A stretch of DNA of 64,000 bases, taken from Adiantum capillus-veneris (lineage: Eukaryota; Streptophyta; Polypodiopsida; Polypodiales; Pteridaceae). Below are positions 41,800-52,700 of this stretch, piece by piece. A program made the position numbers and the translations under genes. Location: contig CM043965.1 of NCBI GenBank assembly GCA_014529385.2, forward strand, positions 14,390,912 to 14,454,911, read 5' to 3'. The notes below the pieces were generated by a model, which saw nothing but the letters and a program-made list of their open reading frames with translations, was not told the origin of the DNA and did no database searches. The first letter of the stretch is position 1, and each line of letters opens with the position of its first letter.

Positions 41800-42026
41800 T
41801 GTTACCATATACATGTGGTAGTAATGTGTGTGCACACACTAGGACCGCCGGGGCATTTTTTCCCTCTTTAGGAGGTTTTTTCCCCCGAGCATTGTATATA
41901 CGCCCATCACTCTAGGGCTATCTATCTTTCCATTGCATACTAAGTAATATACTCTCTATTGTGTGCCTTAAGCTTCCTTCGTCTTCTCTAAGCTGTGTGC
42001 GTTTCTCTGCAACCCTAAATCCAACA
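41800..42026 (+). repeat. 3' LTR of Copia B
   Basis: 227 bp, starting TGTTACC and ending CCAACA. The polypurine tract AGGGGGGATT precedes it at about 41790-41799. Confidence 0.95.
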
Positions 42027-42360
42027 ACATATACTCCCCCCCTCGATCTGAACGGGGGGTGCCCATAGTACATTTAGAGACATTTTCAGCTATAGCTAGA
42101 AATTCCTTCAAGCACATGAACACTTTGTACTTAGCTTTAAGAGGATACACCAATACATGCTTGTGGTAATCATCAATGAAAGTCACAAAGTATAGGTCAC
42201 CATCCCTTTGGAAACTTCAAACGGTGCATCTTACCCAAAATTTAGCCTTCACAAACATGCTTTATAGGTGCTTCAAGAAGTGGCAAAGAAGAAACCATAT
42301 AAAATTTTTGCAAACACAGCAAATTGGCAAATTCAAATGCCCAAAACGTGTAGGCCAAGG
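42027..42360 (-). pseudogene. Copia C integrase fragment, right of the nested element B
   Basis: Continues the fragment at 36455-36650 and matches Copia A from about 19580 to 19985, with an internal deletion of roughly 75 bp near 42200. Similarity ends near 42360 (CCCAAAACGTG). Motifs such as TFIDDYHKHVLVYPLKAK remain readable on the minus strand. Confidence 0.88.
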
Positions 42361-43120
42361 AAAAATCTATCCGTTTGTCCCCAAATTCTCGCTATATTTC
42401 ACGTGTATCTGCAGTTTTACTCTCTCATAATTTAGTGATCGAGTTTGACTCCCACTTTGAGAATGATCGAGTGTTTACTCTCACTTTGATAGGTTTTGTC
42501 AGTTTGGACACAATTAAGTGTTCTTGTACCAAACTCTCACAGGAGTGAGGATTGTGTATGCTTGTGTGGCTATAGATAGGTAGTCACACGTATTTTGCAG
42601 ATTTTTGCAGGCACTTTCTCTTGTGGGATGCATTTTGAGCTAGTTTTCTCTCTACTTTCGTATATGGTTATGCCCTTTACGCTCAGTTTACCAGTCTCTC
42701 CCAGATTGCATGCTTGCAAAGTTTGCAACTTGTGGACTTGGTTTTATGCTTGTGTGAGCATCGGCTTTGATGTAGTTTGATCATGGTTTCATGATTGTAT
42801 AGTGATCGATTTATTCCCGCTTTGATAGTGATTGAGTGTTTACTTTCACTTTGACGCTTGGGACACAGATACAGGTTTAGTGTTCTTCTACCCACTCTCG
42901 TAGGAGTGCATTTATAGTATGCTCGTAGTGGTTATATGTTTCCTTTGATTTTGCCTCATGTTCTCACATTGACACATATTCCAAGCATGAGACTACAACA
43001 TGCAAGTTACATGTTTTCACTATTGAGCTACTGGTTGGTTTATGCCTGATTAGCGCAATGGTCGAGGGATCTCCCACTTTTGACGTATGTGCATTGACAT
43101 GATGTGTGACACAATTGAGT
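42361..43120 (+). repeat. Imperfect direct duplication, about 360-bp spacing
   Basis: The block near 42430-42600 (GATCGAGTGTTTACTCTCAC, then TTAAGTGTTCTTGTACC) recurs in diverged form near 42800-42940. It has no coding content. It lies just upstream of the gag-like relic at 43121 and may be its untranslated leader. Confidence 0.6.
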
Positions 43121-44700
43121 CTACAGTGACGGCTCATGAGGGGTGGAGGTCTTGATCTTCCCGACATATGCGATGCTGGTATTGTGGTCACGCAAGCACA
43201 TAAGGCACTGTTGTTTTAGACGCATGAGACAACAATGGAGGCAAATGCATGATGCACAGATAGTCATGACACAGACTAGAGAGACGGCTATGTATGTCGG
43301 TGATGGTGATGTCACACTTACCGCTCCCCTCCACCCATGAGACATGTCTGACAGATGACACTTGCTCTCGATGGCTACTAGATGAGTCTGTAGCATTTCA
43401 TGTCACACAATGTCATGACTGGTTCAACACATTTTCTAGTGGGAGTTATGGTCGTGTTCATCTGGCTGATGGTTCAACGTATGACATAGAGGGTGTAGGA
43501 GATATATGTTTGTTACTACCTAGTGGTGCATCTTATATGCTTACACATGTGCGTTATGTCCTAGGATTGCTCATAGCTTGATCTTAGTGAGATTCCTAAG
43601 AGAGAGTGGATGTCAGGTACTGCTTCAAGAGCATTGTTTCCAAGTGCAATTGGGTCTCCTAGTCATTGCGCGAGGTGCTAGGTCATACATTGTATACACA
43701 TTCTAGGTTTCTCAAGTGGGAGACAATATAGTCTCCATTACTACCATGACATGTTTTGAGAGAGAGACGAGACGTGTCTCCTTTGTGGCTGAGCTCATGC
43801 TCACTAGACAAAGCATTTACCTGTGCAGGACATCCCAGTAGACTATGTATAGACAAAGTTAGAGCGGCAGTGCTTCTAGTGAGACACAACAGGTGTTGTC
43901 AAAGTTTGTGCATGCAAAGGTAGAGCAATTCTTCTCCCTAGAGACACAGGCAGAGATGACAAACATGGCATTTTTGGATATGATCATGCTAGATGCTGAT
44001 GAGTTGGTGCCAAGATGCACATTTTTGTCTTTGGGTGAAAGAGATGTATCCATCCCAGTGTTGGCGTTGACACATCCATAAACGATGGGTAGTCCTAATA
44101 ATACAGTGATTGCACATAGCGCAGGGGAGATGGGTACAACCAAGCTTGTACAGATTTTGTCAGCGTTCGGGCATATCATGTATGACTTACTAGTGTCGAG
44201 GCCTAACACATCAGCTATAGTGGGAGCATTTGGAGCAAGGATTGTCATTCGTATGATGATTGACACTAGCATGTTGCATAGTGGAGTTTTGAAAATCATA
44301 CAGAGTAGTCTGCAGGATTTGCATGCAGGCTCTATCGTGGCTACACACGCTTGCTATCCCTAGAGCCAATAGACTGCAAGAAGATTGATTGAGCGAGCCA
44401 GTGGATGTAGGTCGAGAGAGTCTCTCACTTCTTTTCTTATACATACTAGTAGTTTAGCTAGTAGGACCCACTTATTGGCACATTTGCCTTTAATTGGGAG
44501 ATTGTTGGGATACACGCACATGTGTCTTGCTTGATCGCTCAGGTTATGGGCGCTCGCCTACTGACACAATATTCTTGTGTACATGTACAAAGAATAAGGG
44601 GCATCTCATAAGTTGATTCTTGCTCCACCCACACTGTTTACTCTCTCCTTCTCCCCTTCTCGCACACACACCGCACTGCATCCTGCACGATGCATGCACG
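43121..44700 (+). mobile_element. Decayed gag/protease-only Copia derivative, copy 1
   Basis: It matches the better copy at 47700-49760 in order: a knuckle region (RCWYCGHASTYKA-like with changes), the protease-like block (WLLDESVAFHVTQCHDWFNT, then DGSTYDIEGVGDICLLLPSG) and the C-terminal domain (HIMYDLLVSRPNTSAIVGAF, IVIRMMIDTSM). Many stops interrupt it. A right LTR begins at 44513 (TGTTGGGATACACG) and ends near 44700. The active site has lost the DSGA motif. No integrase or reverse transcriptase is present between protease and LTR. Confidence 0.7.
44513..44700 (+). repeat. 3' LTR of the gag-only derivative, copy 1
   Basis: It starts TGTTGGGATAC after the purine tract TTGGGAGAT and resembles 49572-49760 and 59932-60123 in its TGTTGGGRTA start and pyrimidine-rich end. 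The right boundary is uncertain by some bases. Confidence 0.6.
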
Positions 44701-47700
44701 CATCTGTGCAAACGTACTCTTCATTATTAACCTTGTCAACATTATATTTAAATGTGGTTAATGCTTTTAATAGGGACCAAAAGACAATTCTGATCAATTA
44801 TATTTGTAAATACTCCTACTATAAGCTTGATTATTTGTGATCACTTTTTGTAATTTCCAAATAATGCTAAGGTCCACTATGTGGACTTTGCATGATTCTG
44901 TTTATGAATTGATGTTATGAAGCACATATGTAGGGCTTAAATTTTATGGAATTTACAAATTTTTGCATGTTTTCTTGTTTTATCCTATTTAAGATAACTC
45001 TTTGTTATTATTTGTCTAGTTGTTAATTATATTTAGCATTGTTATCATCCTTACCTTTGTACTAACCAAGAGCCTCCAAAGGCCTCTTCTTTTATTTTCC
45101 TCTTTTGTGGAATTTTCATAGTGTAATCCACATCATGGACTTTACTTATTGTAGCTGACAAACTATTCGCCTTTTATATGGATACAATCAAGAACAAACA
45201 TTGTGAGAGAGAAGAAGTTGGATAAGTCCTCTCCTCCTTTTGGTTTTCTTTTATTTTTGCAAATGCCAATCCAAAAGATGGAGGTAATAAAAATACTAAC
45301 AACGTTGTATAGAAAATGTTCAATTCATGGACTATAGTGGATTTAGAATGCACTCCTTCATTTTTGCCAAATCAAATATTTAGAATAGTCTATAATTTAT
45401 TGTACCTAGCTAGTTGAGGATGCTAAGTCTCTCGTAGATTTCATTCTAAGAGTCCAATAGAATTGCATTAATTCCAATTATATGGCTTGCTTATCAGTTT
45501 GATTACTATTTATTTCTTCAGATAAACTCCAGGTACATAATTTCTTGATATATTATATCAATATGCATCTCATGACAGCATTTGAGTTCTCTTTGATGAG
45601 TCACTCCTCTCTATAGGTCCAAATGTCATCTATATTGCACCATTCTAGTGCTTATTCTAATTCCTTCTTTATCTTAAGGTCTCCAAATTTTGCACTACCT
45701 CTTACAACATCTTCTTATAAAACTGTATTAGGTAAAGTGGGAAAATCCCAATTTCTAGGTTGGACAACTTTCAACATATCACGTATAAAGGAATGAGATT
45801 TTTGTCAAAGATGTCAATTTGCTTAAGGTCTCATTCCAATTTATGCACGTACATTACACATTGAGAACAGATTTGGACATGAAATTTCATGGTTTTAGTC
45901 AATTGAACCATTAAGATACTAGTGCATTCCAGACATTATCATTGTGTATGCTTTATTGTTCTACCTATGATTTATCTCAAGGTGAAGTTTCAAGGCCCAC
46001 CACCTATCCAAGCTAAGTTAAAAATGAGTACCTAAACTCATTCAAGGTCCACCACTTGTCCAAGTTAGGACTCAAACTGAGAAAAATAACCCACCTTTCT
46101 ATGACATTCAAGCTCATCCAAGCAAATTCCACTCCTAATCTAGGACTTCTTCATTTGAGGCATGAAGCATACATAAAACATGTCTCATATGATTGGTTGC
46201 ATCATAAGAGTGTTGGTTTCATGGTGCACTTATCTAAGCTAGGCTCCCTTGGAGGAATATAAAGCCCACCACTTGTCCAAGTTAGGTTCCCTTAACCTAT
46301 GGAAGAATACAAAGTCAAATTCTTGTCCAAGCTACACTCAAAGTGATATGTTAAAATGAGTACCTACATATATGTTTAAGTTCTCTATTAAAATAAATAA
46401 GGTTTCCAATGAGAAAAAACCCCATTCCCAAGACTAATGATCACTTTCAATTTTTATCAATATAGACAATTTGACCATTAACAAACAAAAAAATTGAATT
46501 TTATTTAAGATATTTCTTTCACTTTTCTTTTTTAGATATTTTTTGAGCTACATCAAGAAGTGTCAAGATCACATATATTACATTCTAGAATACCATGTCA
46601 TACGCCACTTGATGCACGTAGATGTATTCTTTTGAACATGTTCATGAGGATAAGACATTTAGGCATTCATCCACACTTATGTTAAGTCATTCTAATTTTA
46701 TACATTTTATAACAAAGGGGTTTTTAAATCCACCACTTGGCCATTCTAAAGTATTCAATCAATTTCATGTTACTTGTGTGAATGCTATTCTATGTGTATT
46801 TATGAGAAAAAAGCAGTTGTTATAAAGAAAATTTCAATCTATTTGCAACTATAATAGATGTAAAGCTCTTGTGTTTATTACATTGTTATTATCATTAAAC
46901 ATATTTGGAAAACACAAGTCTTAAGGAAGAAGAATAAAACTAATGTCAATAATGGATTTTATGATAAAGAGTTGCGATTTTGACACTATGTTCTAAATGA
47001 ATGGGTTATAGACGCATATTATTCAAAACTGTAATGATCTATATTAAAAAAAAAATTATTTGTGCATGAATACATGCATATGAATTTCCATGCCAATATC
47101 ACAACAACATGGCATATTCTTGTATGAATCTCCATGCTAATATGACAACAACATTGTTCAATTGATATTTTTTATTAAAGAGGTCTTCTATTGATACAAC
47201 TTATATTAAGTACAAAATTTTATATACCACCCATTGACCCAGCATAAAAAAAAGGGACGTTGTTCAAGTCGTACTTGTGTCTTGAAGCAAAAAGGATTCT
47301 CTTGACTAAATCCATTTATACATTGTAAACAAAAATAATGATCACATTCCAAAAAAATATATAAAGAAAAATTTGTATCCTTAAATTAGAATTCACTCCA
47401 TTAATAAAGAAGTCCCCTTTCACTAAGGTGGACTTTGTGGAAAAATCCAAGTTACAACGAGGCCTAAATATTTATAGTGGATCCATTGACACAAGATATG
47501 AGCACAATATAGATAATTCTCTACTCAAAGCAACAAGAAAAAGAGCACCCATAAAAAGGATGCACTCCATTAATAAAGAGTCCCCTAAATGTTAAGGGTG
47601 CACTCCATGTGAAACACATAGGTTGAACAGAAGTCCCCTTACAATAGGGTACACTTCGTAGAAAAAAATAAAGTGATAAATGGTTAATTGAAAGAGACAT
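44701..47700. other. AT-rich spacer with scattered satellite-like words
   Basis: No gene is seen. From 45990 to 46320 and near 46720 there are diverged copies of the words CACCACTTGTCCAAG and CCACCACTTGGCCATTCTAA, the same motif that forms the array at 49.8-56.6 kb. Near 47400-47660 a short repeat (TGCACTCCATTAATAAAGA, AGTCCCCT) recurs. Confidence 0.55.
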
Positions 47701-47720
47701 TCTAACTGGCAAAGGAGCAT

Positions 47721-48800
47721 ATGCTTGTTGCATTGGCGGATTTGGGGCAGGATAAACCCTTGTGTGGTTTATCGGCGAAGCCCAAGTCTATGCGTGATGA
47801 TGATTGGCAGGATCTTGATGAGTTAGCCATGTCTACGATTCGTTTGCATCTGGTTGAGTCTATTTACTGGCAGGTCTCGAGGGAGACTACAACTCATGCT
47901 TTATGGCAGAGTTTACATGCTATGTATGCGGCATCCATGTCTATTGGGGAGTCTAGTCCCACTTCTATGTCCATGGGAGAGATTGGTCCCACACGCAAGT
48001 CTCGACGGCATAGAGACTTGACATGTTGGCATTGTGGACATAGAGGGCACATAAGGCGTCGATGTTTCAGGCGTTTGAGACAACGGAGGCCAAAAATGCG
48101 TGATGCAGATTTGGGCATGACAGATGCTAGTGAGATCAGTACGGTGGTTACTAAGTATTCTTGTGACGGCGATGTCACATTTACATCTAGCTTGTCTTCA
48201 GACGATCTTATGTCTACGGATTGCATATCAGATTGCACATTGTCTTCACATTGGTTACTAGATTCAGATGCTACTTTCCATGTCACGTCGCATCGTGAGT
48301 GGTTTAGCACGTTTTCTAGTGGGAGACTTGGTTGTGTGCACATGGTTGATGGTGTTTTGTATGACATTGAGGGTGCAGGAGACGTATGTTTGTCCTTGCC
48401 CAGTGGTATGATATTTACCCTGCGTCATGTGCGTTATGTGCCAGATCTGAGACGGGATTTGATCTCAGTCAGACAGTTACGGGATAGTGGATGTCAGATT
48501 TCGCTACGAGAGCGAGATTTTGTGATGCATTTGGGTTCGCTAGTGATTGCGAGAGGTGCCAGGAGTGGTACAGGTTACCCATTGCATGTGGATCACGCGA
48601 GAGACGGTGTTGTCTCTGTGATCATGCAGCGAGGTAGACAGCGAGAGAGAAAGCGAGTCTCTTTTGCTTGTGGGTTGCAGGATGCTTTGCATGGAGTGCA
48701 GAGTAGTGAGCTCGTTGTGCACACAGCTGGGGCACGACTTGATCAGTCACACAGAGAGGTGACAGAGTTAGACATGCATGCTTTGCTAGTGACTGAGTAA
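47721..48800 (+). CDS. Gag-protease-like protein of the gag-only derivative
   Basis: An open frame of 359 codons. The N-terminal part is a shortened gag: after LWQSLHAMYAASM the capsid helices are missing and a Ser/Met-rich linker leads to a zinc knuckle (CWHCGHRGHIRRRC). The protease-like domain follows (SHWLLDSDATFHVTSHREWF, then LYDIEGAGDVCLSLPSGM and VPDLRRDLISVRQLRDSG). The active site is DSDA instead of DSGA, so proteolysis is doubtful. It ends after VTELDMHALLVTE. It is surprisingly open for a non-autonomous copy. The likely role is RNA binding or packaging in trans. Confidence 0.75.
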   Translation: MLVALADLGQDKPLCGLSAKPKSMRDDDWQDLDELAMSTIRLHLVESIYWQVSRETTTHALWQSLHAMYAASMSIGESSPTSMSMGEIGPTRKSRRHRDLTCWHCGHRGHIRRRCFRRLRQRRPKMRDADLGMTDASEISTVVTKYSCDGDVTFTSSLSSDDLMSTDCISDCTLSSHWLLDSDATFHVTSHREWFSTFSSGRLGCVHMVDGVLYDIEGAGDVCLSLPSGMIFTLRHVRYVPDLRRDLISVRQLRDSGCQISLRERDFVMHLGSLVIARGARSGTGYPLHVDHARDGVVSVIMQRGRQRERKRVSFACGLQDALHGVQSSELVVHTAGARLDQSHREVTELDMHALLVTE

Positions 48801-48829
48801 AGCAGAGAGTCAGTTGTGCGAGATACTTC

Positions 48830-49378
48830 TATGCAGATAGACAGGTAGAGCTGTCTTGCTCTAGTGAGTCACGACAGGAGGATGTTGTGCAAGAGTCTAT
48901 GCATATGGAGTTAGAGCATGAGAGCTCTAGTGAGTCACAGCAGATTGAGTGGTCATGTTTGCAGTGGATGATTGCAGAGGAGGCTGAGATGTCAGCGATT
49001 ATGCAGTCATTCCTTTCTATGCTCGACAGTGAGCATGGGGATATAGTTGTGCAGGATATGTCTTCCAGCAGACACCTAGAGCAGCTGGTTTGCTCTGAGG
49101 TTGCACGACAGGTTGATGCATCTTTTGCGGACAGTCAGGAGATGCATGTTGTTGACACGCCTTGTCAGTCAGAGATGCCTATTGCCAGGGATATATATGT
49201 TGATGCATGCTCCGTAGAGCTAGCAGGGCCCGCTAGCATTGCATCGGCATTCGGTGGTCTCATGTATGAGATGCTGATCTTGAGACCGGATATGGCAGCT
49301 GCAGTGAGAGCATTTGCAGTTGGGGTTGTCAGTCGTCTGTTGACTGATGATGGCATAGTGCACGAGGGAGATATGTAG
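48830..49378 (+). CDS. C-terminal domain of the gag-only derivative
   Basis: In a shifted frame after 48800, an acidic, Ser/Gln/Met-rich segment (HESSSESQQIEWSCLQWMIA) leads to a hydrophobic end (ASAFGGLMYEMLILRPDMAA, then VVSRLL). The end is conserved in the relic at 44160-44290. I recognise no known domain, but its presence in both copies argues that it is a real part of the family. It ends 194 bases before the LTR. Confidence 0.6.
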   Translation, partial: YADRQVELSCSSESRQEDVVQESMHMELEHESSSESQQIEWSCLQWMIAEEAEMSAIMQSFLSMLDSEHGDIVVQDMSSSRHLEQLVCSEVARQVDASFADSQEMHVVDTPCQSEMPIARDIYVDACSVELAGPASIASAFGGLMYEMLILRPDMAAAVRAFAVGVVSRLLTDDGIVHEGDM

Positions 49379-49571
49379 GTATTGCGTACATACTTGCAGT
49401 ACGTGTGCGGTACATCTGGTGGTGTATGGACTTACACGGGAGCAGGACAGCCAGATGCACACGATCACAGCCAGCCAGTGAGCATCGGTTGAGAGCGGTT
49501 TTCTCTCGCCTTTTGTAGTCTTTAGACTAGGTTCTCTTGCTTAAAGGCACAGTCGCCTTTAAGTGGGAGGT

Positions 49572-49760
49572 TGTTGGGGTATAGGCGTTTGTGCCTTGCC
49601 CGACCGCCCAGAGTCTGGGCGCCCACTGACTTGTATACCTTATACATAGCATAAGTGTATAGGGGGCTGCTCACTCTTTAGAGTCTCCCCACCCATATTT
49701 GTGTTGTGTGTCTCCTTCTCTCTCTCACTCTCCGTCTGTGGTGCTCTCCGATCCCCTTCA
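49572..49760 (+). repeat. 3' LTR of the gag-only derivative, copy 2
   Basis: 189 bp, starting TGTTGGGGTATAGGCG and ending CCCCTTCA. It is preceded by the purine tract AAGTGGGAGG. It resembles the Copia D LTR at 59932-60123 at both ends. Confidence 0.8.
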
Positions 49761-52700
49761 GTAGGATATATAGATCTTAGATTCACTATTTGGCCATTCT
49801 AGCCAATTCTTGGAAGGTGGGTGCATCCAAGATCCACCATTTGGCCATTCTAACTAGGTCTTCCAAGGTGGATGCAATGGTTGGTTTCTCCTTCATCCAC
49901 CAACTTCCCATTTTAAACAAAGTGTGTGCAATATGCATACCTTAGATCCACCACCTGACCATTCTAACCAAGTCTTGAAGGTGGTTACAATTTAGATCCA
50001 CCATTTGGCCCTTCTAACCACGTCTTGCAAGGTGGATGTAATGGTTGGTTTCTCCTATATCCACCGACTTCCTATTCTAAACAAAGTGTGTGCAATATGT
50101 AGACCTTAGATCCACCACCTAGCCATTCTAACCAAGTTTCAAATGTGGCTACAATTAAGATCCACCACTTGGCTGTTCTAAACAAATCTTACAAGGTGGA
50201 TGCAATTGTTGGTTTCTCTTACATCCACCAACTTCCCATTTTAAACAAAGTGTGTGCAATATGTAGACCTTAGATCCATCACTTGGCCATTCTATGAATT
50301 ATTGGTAGGTGGGTACATCCATGATCGAGGTATTGGTAGGTGGGTGCATCCATGATCCACCACTTGGCCATTCTAACCATGTCTTAAAGTTAGGTGCATT
50401 CAATACTTGGCCATCATAAGACTTGTAGTTTTACGAAAATTTTGTGGGATGAGTAGACCTTAGATCCACCACTTGGTCATCCTAACCAAGGTGTGAATTG
50501 TGGATCCAATTATTGGTGTCTCCTAGATCCACCACCTTGCAATTTCAAATAAAGTGCATAAAATTGGTAGAGTGGAGATTCCCTAGTGGGCCATTCTAAC
50601 CAAGTCTTGGAGAGTGAGTGCATCCAAGATCCAACACTCGGCCATTCTAGCCAAGTTTTGGAATGTGGATGCAATGTTTGGCATCTCCTAAATCCTCCAA
50701 TTTATAACTTTTAACAAAATGTGTGAGAAAGATAGACCTTAATTCCAACACTTAGCCATTCTAACCAATTTTTGAAGGTGGGTGCATCTGAGATCCACCA
50801 CTTGGCCATTCTAACCATGTCTTGTAAGGTGGATGCAATGGTTGGTTTTTCCTATATCCATCAACTTCTCATTTTAAACAAAGTGTGTGAAATATGTAAA
50901 CCTTAGATCCACCACCTAGCCATTCTAATCAAGTTTTGAAGGTGTCTTCAATTTAGATCCACCACTTGGCCATTCTAACCAAATTTTGCAAGTTAAATGC
51001 AATGGTTGGTTTCTCTTACGTCCACCATCTATCAATTTTTAAATAGTGTTTATAGGAAAGATAGACCATAGATCCACCACTTGGCCATTCTAACCATGTC
51101 TTAAAGTTAGGTGCATTCAACACTTGGCCATCATAAAACTCGTATTTACACAATGTTTGTGGGATAAGTAGATCCTAGATCCACCACTTGACCATTTAGA
51201 CTAAGAATTGGGAAGTAGGTGCATCAAAGATCCACCACTCGGCCATTATAACCAAGGCTTGAAATGTGGATCCAATTGCTGGTGTCTCCTAGATCCACCA
51301 CCTTGCAATCTTGAATAAAGTGCGTGAAATAGGTAGACCTCACATTCCCCAGTGGGCCATTCTAACACAGTCCTAGAGGGTGAATGCATGCAAGATCCAA
51401 CAGTTAGCCATTCTAGCCAAGTTTTGGAAGGTGGGTGCAATGGTTGGCGTCTCTTAAATCCTCCAATTTACAACTTTCAACAAAGTGTGTAAGAAAGGTA
51501 GACCTTAGATCCTCAGCAATTTTAGCGAATTTCTAAAGGTGGGTGCATCCAAGATCCACCACTTGGCCATTCTAAGTATATTTTTCAAGGTGGATGCAAT
51601 GGTTGGTTTCTCATACATCCACCAAACTTCCCAATTTAAACAAAGTATGTGCAACATGGAGACCTTAGATCCATCGCCTGGCCATTCTAACCAATTCTTG
51701 AAGGTGGCTACAAATTAGATCCACCACTTGTCCATTCTAACCTAACCTTGCAAGGTGGATGCAATGGTTGGTCTCTCCTACGTCCACCATCTATCAATTT
51801 TAAATAGTTTTTGTAGGAAAGGTAGACTGTAGATCCACCACTTGGCCATTCTGACCATGTCTTAAAGTTAGGTGCATTCAACACTTGGCCATCATAATAC
51901 TTGTAATTTTACATAAATTTTGTGGGATGAGTAGATCCTAGATTGACCACTTGGCCATTCAGACTAAGATCTGGAAAGTATGTGCATCAAAGATCCACCA
52001 CTCGACCATCCTTACCAAGGTTTGAAATGTGGATCCAATTATTTATGTCTCCTAAATCCACCACCTTGCAGTTTCAAATAAAGTTTATGAAATAAGTAGA
52101 CCTTAAATTCCCCAATGGGCCATTCTAACCAAGTCCTCTAGAGTGAGTGCATCCAAGATCCAACACTTGGCCATTCTAGCCAAGTTTTGGAAGGTGGGTG
52201 CAATGGTTGGTGTCTCCTAAATCCTCCAATTTACAACTTTCAACAAAGTGTGTGAGAAACATAGACCTTAGATCCACCACTTAGCCATTCTAGCCAATTC
52301 TTGAAGGTGGGTGCATCCAAGATCCACCACTTGACCAGGTCTTATAAGGTGGATACAATGGTCAATTTCTCCTATATCCATCAACTTCTCGTTTTAAACA
52401 AAGTGTGTGTAATATGTAGACCTTAGAGCCACCACCTAATCATTCTAATCAAGTTTTGAAGGTGTCTGCAATTTAGATCCACCACTTGGCCATTCTAACC
52501 AAATTTTGCAAGGTGGATGCAATGGTTGATTTCTCTTGCATTCATCATCTATCAATTTTAAATATTGTTTATAGGAAAGATAAGACCATACATCCAACAC
52601 TTGGCCATTCTAACCCAATATTGGTAGGTGGGTGTAGACAGTAGATCCACCACTTGGCCATTCTAACCATGTCCTAAGGTTAGGTGCATTCAAAACTTGG

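Larger units (their letters stand above)
36651..42026 (+). mobile_element. Copia element B, full length, nested, decayed
   Basis: This is a 5.38-kb Copia element on the plus strand, of the same family as A. Duplications of ACATA lie at 36646-36650 and 42027-42031. It has a tRNA-Met primer site after the 5' LTR and a polypurine tract (AGGGGGGATT) before the 3' LTR. The LTRs differ at about 10 positions, fewer than those of A, so B is younger. It is inserted in the integrase of a relative (C) and is itself interrupted by a 218-bp MITE at 39227. Confidence 0.95.
47700..49760 (+). mobile_element. Gag/protease-only Copia derivative, copy 2, 5' truncated
   Basis: A coding segment (47721-48800, then 48830-49378) is followed directly by a purine tract and a 189-bp LTR. 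The gag start is homologous to gag of Copia D (DWQDLDELAMSTIRLHLVES against EWSEMDELALSTIML). The LTR also resembles that of Copia D, so this is a non-autonomous derivative of that lineage. No integrase, reverse transcriptase or RNase H is present. The left end joins unrelated DNA without an LTR. Confidence 0.75.

Noticed and set aside
43040-43100. tRNA-like stretch (AGCGCAATGGTCGAGGG)
   Set aside because: No cloverleaf with proper A and B boxes and acceptor stem could be drawn.
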